NCBI GenBank assembly: GCA_020440605.1 | Contig: JAGRNT010000008.1 | Location: forward strand, 120,319 to 184,318 | Length of the DNA stretch: 64,000 nt | Source: a bacterium | GTDB taxonomy: Bacteria; 4484-113; JAFGCY01 | Direction of reading: 5' to 3' | Part shown: in pieces, positions 58,914 through 64,000 of the stretch | Layout: each line of letters begins with the position of its first letter | Numbering within the stretch: the stretch's first letter is position 1 | The notes under the pieces: model-generated | What the model saw: only the letters and a program-made list of their open reading frames with translations | Databases searched by the model: none | What the model was told of the DNA's origin: nothing | Program-made: the position numbers and the translations under genes

Positions 58914-59152
58914 TAAGTCAGGGATCAGGGACCGGGGATCAGGGTAGTTTGGAGTGAGGAGCTGTGCAAAATGCCTGCACACGAGGGCATATTGACAACA
59001 GCTGCAATGTCCGGAAGCAGCTTCAGGTCACGTAATTGAATGCAACCAGTCACTGATCAACGAGGATCGGCATTGATGCTGCTTCCCATTGCGCGCAATC
59101 AAGTTGCGCGCCTCCAACCTCCAACCAGGTCCCCGGTCCCCGGTCCCTACCC
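58874..59152. repeat. Inverted pair of GGGACCGGGGATCAGG-word arrays
   Basis: The left arm (58874-58947) repeats GGGACC, GGGGATC and GGGATCAGG words and covers the last codons of the MscS gene. The right arm (59125-59152) carries the inverted words GGTCCCCGGTCCCCGGTCCC and ends at the Nudix stop. About 175 bp of non-periodic sequence lies between. Confidence 0.8.
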
Positions 59153-59626
59153 CAGGTCATTTGCCCGGATCACTTCCGGGCTGTCGGGGATATTCAGCAG
59201 GCGCTCCTTGAGCATCTCGGGGTTGAAGGGTGCAGCCGCCAGTTCACTGAGCGGCAGCCAGCGGAAGACCAGGCGCTCGCCGGCCTCCTCGCCGTCGAAG
59301 TCGGACTCGTTGTCATGCAGCGGGTCGTCGTCAGCCAGGCGCATCAGGTAGTAGAAGCAGACCTCATGCACCTGCTTGCCCTCGGCGTAGCCGAAGAGAT
59401 TTTCCATCACCCACAGCGTGCGCTCCACGGTCACACTGGCCCCGAGTTCCTCGGACATCTCGCGCACGAGCGCGCTGTCACTGAATTCAAGGGGCTGGAT
59501 CCGTCCGCCGGGCAGGCTCCAGTTAGTTTCCCTCTCAGCCCGGTGCACCAGCAGGCGGTTGCGGGAAATGGCAACGCCCGCCACGCGGAAGTTGAAGACG
59601 ACGCTGGAGTGCTCCCAGTCCTTCAC
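59147..59626 (-). CDS. Nudix hydrolase
   Basis: The 159-residue enzyme hydrolyses a nucleoside diphosphate linked to another group, with Mg(II). The Nudix box is intact: GRIQPLEFSDSALVREMSEE followed by LGA, matching G-x5-E-x7-R-E-x2-E-E-x-G. The substrate cannot be predicted. The GTG start at 59626 is four bases after the stop of the CAP gene, so the two are probably co-transcribed. TAAAGT lies six bases before the GTG, overlapping that stop. The 3' end runs into a repeat array. Confidence 0.92.
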   Translation of the reverse strand: MKDWEHSSVVFNFRVAGVAISRNRLLVHRAERETNWSLPGGRIQPLEFSDSALVREMSEELGASVTVERTLWVMENLFGYAEGKQVHEVCFYYLMRLADDDPLHDNESDFDGEEAGERLVFRWLPLSELAAAPFNPEMLKERLLNIPDSPEVIRANDLG

Positions 59627-59630
59627 GGCT

Positions 59631-60518
59631 CTACTTTAGCACTTCCAGGGCCACCGCGGCGGCCTTGACCTCGCTGCCGCTTTGTGAGTCATGCAGCACG
59701 AGGATCGCGTAATAGGTGCCGGGTTTGGCCTTGTAGTCGAGCAGCAGGTTGCAGTCGAAGCGGCCCTGGGCATCGACGCGGATGTCGTAATAGGTATCCA
59801 CATTGAAGCGCCGGTCGGTATGCGGGGTATATACGGCGAACATGGTGTCACCGTCGCTGTAGCTGCCGGTACCGTTCAGCCAGCTTGATTCGCGCGTCTC
59901 GGGCAGGCCCTCATGGCGCAGCACCACGTAGTTCAGCTGGTAGCGGTTGTTGTCAAAGCGTCCGCTGAAGTTCACGACATCGCCCACATAGGCCTTCAGC
60001 GGGCAGCTGTAATCACCACCGGCGCGGCAGATGAATTCCTGCACCAGGTAGAAGCGGCTGCCTTCCACCGCCAGCCCCAACCCGACATCGGTATAGGAGG
60101 GGTCAAGCATCGTGGCGCGGTGGCCGCGCGATTCCGCGAGCGCCTGCATCGCTTCATCAATGAAACTGCGCCAGTCCCCGCGCTGGTACTCCGAGAAGAA
60201 GATGTTCTCGCCGAGGCCGTGCATGCCGCCGGCGAGGTTGTAGCGGCGGGTTGGTTTGCGGCCCTCGCGGTCCCAGTGTGAGAAGTAGCCGTTTTCCGCC
60301 ATGTCTCGGGCGTGGCGCAGGGCCAGCTCGCTGGAAAGGGCCTCGAGCCTGACGGAGGGCAGGCCATTCTCCGCGCGCAGTTCATTGAGCAGGTCGAGAC
60401 TGTACTCGCGCGCTTCCTCGTAATGCTCGATGATCTGATCCGCGCCGTCCTGGGCATGGGCCGGCAGGCAATAGATGATGCCAAGCAGGCAGAGGATCAC
60501 TGCGGGAATTCGGCGCAT
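59631..60518 (-). CDS. Secreted CAP/SCP-domain protein (copy 3)
   Basis: The 295-residue product begins with a signal peptide (AVILCLLGIIYCLPAHAQ; cleavage likely after AHA) rather than a lipobox. A CAP domain covers about residues 35-165 (HARDMAENGYFSHWDREG, GLGENIFFSEYQRGDWRSFI, SRGHRATMLDPSYTDVGLGL). The C-terminal beta domain (about 170-295; DRRFNVDTYYDIRVDAQGRF) is not present in the other two CAP proteins. The ATG at 60518 is preceded five bases upstream by TAGACT. The function of bacterial CAP proteins is mostly unknown. It is followed by the Nudix gene. Confidence 0.9.
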   Translation of the reverse strand: MRRIPAVILCLLGIIYCLPAHAQDGADQIIEHYEEAREYSLDLLNELRAENGLPSVRLEALSSELALRHARDMAENGYFSHWDREGRKPTRRYNLAGGMHGLGENIFFSEYQRGDWRSFIDEAMQALAESRGHRATMLDPSYTDVGLGLAVEGSRFYLVQEFICRAGGDYSCPLKAYVGDVVNFSGRFDNNRYQLNYVVLRHEGLPETRESSWLNGTGSYSDGDTMFAVYTPHTDRRFNVDTYYDIRVDAQGRFDCNLLLDYKAKPGTYYAILVLHDSQSGSEVKAAAVALEVLK

Positions 60519-60585
60519 GGCGCAGTCTAGCATGCCGGGCATGGCCCGAGCGGAATGCGGGAGATGGAACGGGGGAAGAGGCGGC

Positions 60586-60819
60586 CTACCAGGAGTTCTG
60601 GCTGACGAACATGTAGACGATGCTCAGGCCCATGAAGCCGTATCCGCAGTAGGAGAGCAGCTTCTTCTTCTGCTCCTCAACACCGGTGGCACCGCGGTAG
60701 CTGTCGGTCTGGCCGGTGATGGCCGCACCGAGACCCTCGCTCTTGGTGTTCTGCGTGAGCGTGACGTAGGCCATCACGGCCCCGACGATGATGATCAATA
60801 TACTGATGGCTGCAAGCAT
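60586..60819 (-). CDS. secG: Protein translocase subunit SecG
   Basis: The 77-residue protein has two membrane helices (ISILIIIVGAVMAYVTLTQN at the N-terminus, and YGFMGLSIVYMFV at the C-terminus) separated by a glycine-containing polar loop with EGLGAAITG. This matches SecG, the accessory subunit of the SecYEG channel. The call rests on length, topology and the loop motif. TATAAT lies 21 bp before the ATG without a good -35 or Shine-Dalgarno. Its strand and spacing (67 bp) suggest it may be read together with the CAP and Nudix genes downstream. Confidence 0.82.
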   Translation of the reverse strand: MLAAISILIIIVGAVMAYVTLTQNTKSEGLGAAITGQTDSYRGATGVEEQKKKLLSYCGYGFMGLSIVYMFVSQNSW

Positions 60820-60960
60820 GGTAGGTTACCCCGAACCCGGGATTATAGCATGCCCTCGGAATCCTGCAGGGGAATCGCAGCGCTGCTGCCTGAACTTCAG
60901 TTCAGGACTGAATGCGGCAGTGTACCGGACACTCCTGACCATGTGAGATTTCATTACTTT

Positions 60961-61129
60961 GTTTCATAATCTGAGAATTTTGAAACAGTTCTCCTGGAAG
61001 TGTTTCAGGGGTGAAACAGTGAATAAGGCAGTGTTTCAGAATATTGTGATTATGAATCATTAGTAACTATTTGTTTCATAATAGTGGTAGTATGTAACAG
61101 TAATTAATGGAGTGTTGCATCACTGAAAC
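60961..61129. promoter_or_regulatory. Array of seven GTTTCA/TGAAAC boxes upstream of the Fic gene
   Basis: GTTTCA occurs at 60961, 61002, 61033 and 61073, and the reverse TGAAAC at 60981, 61012 and 61124 (first base given). Boxes at 61002 and 61012 form the palindrome GTTTCA-GGGG-TGAAAC. The stretch is AT-rich, non-coding, and ends 24 bp before the Fic start codon. Confidence 0.65.
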
Positions 61130-61153
61130 ATCAGCTGCAACTGCCGGAATGCA

Positions 61154-62329
61154 ATGCGCAGGGAAGATTTCACTGAGAGAATGCCCGGGAGGCTGGTGAC
61201 TACCGCCAGCGGCAATCCTGCATTCCTGCCCTCGCCCCTGCCCCCGAAGCTGGATCTTGGCGAACCCGAGCTGCTGGACAGCCTGCTGCTGGCCGCCGAG
61301 AATGTCTCAGCCCTGGGCCAGGCCGCAAATGACATCCGCAATTCCGCCCTGATCGCCGCCATCAGCAACCTGCGCGCCAACATCGAGGCCCAGATGTCAT
61401 CCCGGATCGAGGGAATTGAGACCACGATCACCGATCTGCTCTGGGCCTACCGCCAGGAGCGCCGGGGCAGCGTCACGAATCTGATCGTCAGCCGCAACCT
61501 CGAGGTGCTTAACTACCTGCATGCCCTGCGCATCGGCCAGGCGCGGCTGCTCGGCAGCGATGCCCTGCCGATCTGCAGCCGGTTGATCCGCGAGCTGCAT
61601 GCCCGCCTGATGCAGGATGTGCGCGGAGCCACGCTGGATCCCGGCGAATTCCGCAGGGTGCAGAACTCCATCGGCCGCAGCGGAGCCAGTGAGGCGGATT
61701 CCATCTACACTCCGCCGCCCCCTCAGGAAGTTGCCCCGGCGATGTCGGAGCTGGAGAAGTTCATCAACCGGGATGACATCAACATCTTCGTGAAGACCGC
61801 GCTCGTGCACTACCAGTTTGAGGCGATCCATCCCTTCAGTGATGGCAATGGGCGGGTCGGCCGGCTGCTGGTCACGCTGATGCTGCTGGAAGGCAGCCGC
61901 CTGTCGCAGCCGCTGATCTACCCCAGCGCCTATCTGGAGGAGCATCGCCAGCAGTACTACGAGCTGCTGCTGCGGGTCAGCACGCAGGGCGATTGGCATG
62001 CCTGGCTGGTGTTCTTCCTGAAGGGCATCGCCAGCCAGGCGAGCTCAGCGCTGGAGCGCGTCGGGCTGCTGCGGGAACTGCATGGACATTACCGCGAACA
62101 GCTGGTACGGCGCAATGCCCCGATCCGGCTTGAGCGCCTGCTCGATCACATCTTCAGCAATCCGCTGATCGGCCAGCCGGAGATCATGGAGCATCTGGGC
62201 GTGAGCCGGACCACGGCCTTTCGCTATATGGATCACCTGCTCAGCACCGGCATGCTGGAACCCCTGCATCCACAGCAGAACAACCATCGCTGGTATGTGG
62301 CGCGGGAACTGCTGAACATCCTGGAGTAG
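61154..62329 (+). CDS. Fic-domain protein with N-terminal inhibitory motif and C-terminal winged helix
   Basis: The 391-residue protein is a self-inhibited Fic AMP-transferase-type enzyme, which moves an AMP from ATP to a protein hydroxyl. The catalytic motif HPFSDGNGRVGRLL near residues 226-239 is intact (H, F, G-N-G-R, R). SSRIEG near residue 82 matches the inhibitory (S/T)xxxE(G/N) helix, here in the N-terminal position (class II). The C-terminus (about 330-391) is a winged helix: GQPEIMEHLGVSRTTAFRYM. Proteins of this layout are common and possibly autoregulatory; their targets are mostly unknown. The DNA-binding domain and the box array just upstream suggest autoregulation. Confidence 0.93.
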   Translation: MRREDFTERMPGRLVTTASGNPAFLPSPLPPKLDLGEPELLDSLLLAAENVSALGQAANDIRNSALIAAISNLRANIEAQMSSRIEGIETTITDLLWAYRQERRGSVTNLIVSRNLEVLNYLHALRIGQARLLGSDALPICSRLIRELHARLMQDVRGATLDPGEFRRVQNSIGRSGASEADSIYTPPPPQEVAPAMSELEKFINRDDINIFVKTALVHYQFEAIHPFSDGNGRVGRLLVTLMLLEGSRLSQPLIYPSAYLEEHRQQYYELLLRVSTQGDWHAWLVFFLKGIASQASSALERVGLLRELHGHYREQLVRRNAPIRLERLLDHIFSNPLIGQPEIMEHLGVSRTTAFRYMDHLLSTGMLEPLHPQQNNHRWYVARELLNILE

Positions 62330-62349
62330 CCCAGCGCTGCTGCGGATGT

Positions 62350-62685
62350 TCAGCGCTTCCAGCTACGGAAGGCACCAAAACCCACCAGCCAGCCGCCCAG
62401 CACGAGGATCAGCCCCGGGTTGCGCAGTGCTCCCTGCAGACCCGGCAGGCTGCCCTCAGGCGGGTCCACCCCGCCCCACCAGCCGATGTAGCCGAGCAGG
62501 AAGGCGCAGGCCCCCAGGGTGTAGACCCCGACGAGGCCCATCAGCTCACGCAGCACCACCGGTCCCGTGGGGTCCTCGCCGCTGCGGTCCTGCTTCTCGG
62601 TCCTTTTCGAAGTAAAGCCGAACAGCACACCGGTGGCGATGCCCAGCACGACGGCAGTGGCAAGCAGCGGAAGGTTCTGTGACAC
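62350..62685 (-). CDS. Small membrane protein of unknown function
   Basis: From the GTG at 62685 the product is 111 residues with three predicted membrane helices: LLATAVVLGIATGVLFGFT, LVGVYTLGACAFLLGYIGWW and PGLILVLGGWLVGFGAF. A charged cytoplasmic or periplasmic loop (SKRTEKQDRSGEDPTG) lies between helices 1 and 2. I do not recognise the family. TACAAT lies six bases before the GTG, and there is no Shine-Dalgarno; an ATG at 62742 would add 19 residues with no hydrophobic or conserved feature. It is convergent with the Fic gene and divergent from flhB. Confidence 0.72.
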   Translation of the reverse strand: MSQNLPLLATAVVLGIATGVLFGFTSKRTEKQDRSGEDPTGPVVLRELMGLVGVYTLGACAFLLGYIGWWGGVDPPEGSLPGLQGALRNPGLILVLGGWLVGFGAFRSWKR

Positions 62686-62806
62686 CCGCCGATTGTAGTA
62701 CAGCGCGCGCGGGACTTTGCCGGAAGCTAACCGCTGATTCATGCCGGCTTAACCACAGCAGGCCCGGCTGTTCCTAGACTCTTGGTGGAGATAAGTGACT
62801 TGCTAG

Positions 62807-63913
62807 ATGGCTGATCAGGGAGAGAAGACGGAGGCCGCGACACCGCGGGCTCGACAAAAGGCGCGGGAACGCGGACAGGTGGCGAAGTCCACCGAGCTCG
62901 TCAGCGCGATCCTGCTGTTCGGGATGTTCATCCTGCTCTTCAACCGCAATCACGGCCTCGCTGCCCAGTTCAGCGCCTACTTCACCGACACGGCGGGTAA
63001 GGCCTGGACCACCGACATCTCCGCCGATGGACTGCCGCTGCTGATCCGCGAGAACATCATCGGCTTCCTGAAGATCCTTGCACCATACCTTATCGCGAGC
63101 CTCGTGCTGGCCCTGCTCGCCAGCCTGCTGCAGGTCGGCCTGGTGTTCTCGGCCGAGCCGCTCAGCCCGCAGCTCAGCAAGCTCAACCCGCTGAAGGGCT
63201 TCCAGCGTATCTTCTCCATGAAGGCCGTGGTGGACTTCCTGAAGAACATCCTCAAGCTCGCTGCGGTGGGCTTCGTGGGCTTCAGCGTGCTCTATGCCGC
63301 CTACCCCGGGATCATCGTCAGCGTGGACCGCCAGCCCTTCGACTCCGTGGCCTTCGCCACCACCATCGGCTACCGCATCGGGATGTTCTGCTGCGGGCTG
63401 CTGCTGGTGATCGCGATCCTCGACTACATCTACCAGAAGTTCGAGTTCGAGAAGAGCATCAAGATGAGCAAGCAGGAGATCAAGGAAGAATACAAGAACA
63501 TGGAGGGCGACCCGCAGATCAAGCGCCGCATCCGTGAAATGGGCCGGCAGTACGCCATGAGCAGCATGCAGGAACAGGTGCAGCGGGCCGACGCGGTGAT
63601 CACCAATCCCACGCACTACGCCGTGGCGGTCTGCTACGAACTGGACTGGCCGGCACCGATGGTGGTGGCCAAAGGCGTGGACTACTCCGCGCTGCGGATC
63701 ATCCGCTATGCCGAGGAGCTGGAGATCCCGGTCTACCAGCAGCCGGAACTGGCCCGCGCGCTGTACACAGTGGAGCTCGAACAGTACGTGCCTGCCAATC
63801 TGTTCCGCGCCGTGGCCCGCGTGCTGGCACACCTGGCCCGTTACGACGGCAAGCTGCGCCGCAAGCTGGGGACGGGTGGCAAGGCGAGCCCAGTTGCGCA
63901 GGCGAAGCCCTAG
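62807..63913 (+). CDS. flhB: Flagellar export apparatus protein FlhB
   Basis: FlhB is the inner-membrane switch of the flagellar type III export gate. The 368-residue protein begins MADQGEKTEAATPRARQKAR, the typical FlhB start. It has four membrane helices (for example LVSAILLFGMFILLFNR and YLIASLVLALLASLLQVGLV) and the soluble C-terminal domain with the autocleavage motif NPTHYAVAVCYELDWPAPMV. EIKEEYKNMEGDPQIKRRIR precedes that site. NPTH distinguishes FlhB-type proteins from most unrelated export proteins; a non-flagellar injectisome homologue is less likely given the sequence. Other flagellar genes, if clustered, lie beyond the right edge. Confidence 0.95.
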   Translation: MADQGEKTEAATPRARQKARERGQVAKSTELVSAILLFGMFILLFNRNHGLAAQFSAYFTDTAGKAWTTDISADGLPLLIRENIIGFLKILAPYLIASLVLALLASLLQVGLVFSAEPLSPQLSKLNPLKGFQRIFSMKAVVDFLKNILKLAAVGFVGFSVLYAAYPGIIVSVDRQPFDSVAFATTIGYRIGMFCCGLLLVIAILDYIYQKFEFEKSIKMSKQEIKEEYKNMEGDPQIKRRIREMGRQYAMSSMQEQVQRADAVITNPTHYAVAVCYELDWPAPMVVAKGVDYSALRIIRYAEELEIPVYQQPELARALYTVELEQYVPANLFRAVARVLAHLARYDGKLRRKLGTGGKASPVAQAKP

Positions 63914-64000
63914 CTGCCTGGACTCCATGAACTGAAGGCGGAAGCCAGCTTCTCGGAATATCCGGCCAGGATATCTGGGAATGAAGCCAGGTGTATGGCA
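63914..64000. other. Right-edge spacer
   Basis: 87 bp after flhB with no gene supported before the window ends. A GGAATATCCGGCC / GGATATCTGG-like word is present but unexplained. Confidence 0.4.

Noticed and set aside
62774..63928. Minus-strand frame opposite flhB
   Set aside because: flhB has its characteristic N-terminus and NPTH motif; the antisense frame has none.

Overview
The window is G+C-rich and comes from a diderm, probably motile bacterium. LptF/LptG-type permease, lipoprotein signal peptides throughout, secG and flhB support this. The usual housekeeping families are present (dnaA, topA, mutL, dprA, trxB, rpmB, rtcB, split glycine decarboxylase). I cannot place it in a phylum. The mix of PKD, PQQ-propeller and dockerin-like lipoproteins, a TIGR03790-type protein and very repeat-rich spacers suggests an uncultured environmental lineage. 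No tRNA, rRNA, CRISPR array or insertion sequence was recognised.

Layout. 1-5509: the end of a giant PKD/PQQ lipoprotein (minus, open at the left edge), then rpmB with a clear promoter and terminator, and an LptF/LptG permease. 7.5-9.7 kb: an AT-rich accessory patch with an orphan Phd-like antitoxin, a broken minus-strand reading frame, a small structured transcription unit (52-codon ORF between two terminators) and a small helix-rich protein gene with its own promoter. 10.4-12.5 kb: an FG-GAP/Ca-binding propeller protein between repeat-filled spacers. 12.5-15.9 kb: gcvH-gcvPA-gcvPB. 16-20.5 kb: two tandem cohesin-like/dockerin-like/PKD lipoproteins. 20.6-28.1 kb: a Fur-family regulator, mutL, a TetR regulator, a 369-bp tandem repeat, dnaA, a pilin-like protein and trxB. 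28.2-34.9 kb: secreted proteins (two CAP-domain lipoproteins), rtcB, two uncharacterised genes and a B3/B4-domain protein. 35.2-38.8 kb: topA and dprA. 39.2-47.6 kb: a TIGR03790-type lipoprotein, two PQQ lipoproteins and a divergent azoR/hxlR pair. 47.8-57.8 kb: three more members of the lipoprotein family seen at 1-5509, with a short sigma factor between them. 57.9-63.9 kb: MscS channel, Nudix hydrolase, third CAP protein, secG, Fic protein with an operator-like array, small membrane protein and flhB.

Two themes stand out. First, at least five exported proteins (1-5509, 39252-41318, 47850-50888, 52127-54880, 55015-57798) share an N-terminal module, around a GRW.W.GP-type motif, joined to PKD repeats and to different C-terminal propellers. 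This looks like a lineage-specific surface or extracellular system. Second, the spacers hold several families of palindromic modules in which a constant frame surrounds a variable but still self-complementary core. One family (GGAGGT-stem-GNNA-stem-ACAA on the sense strand) lies at or over the stop codons of at least five genes, always in the sense of that gene. Other spacers hold paired, inverted arrays of short periodic words. Many genes also have a -10-like hexamer only 5-9 nt before the start codon and no Shine-Dalgarno, which suggests frequent leaderless transcription.
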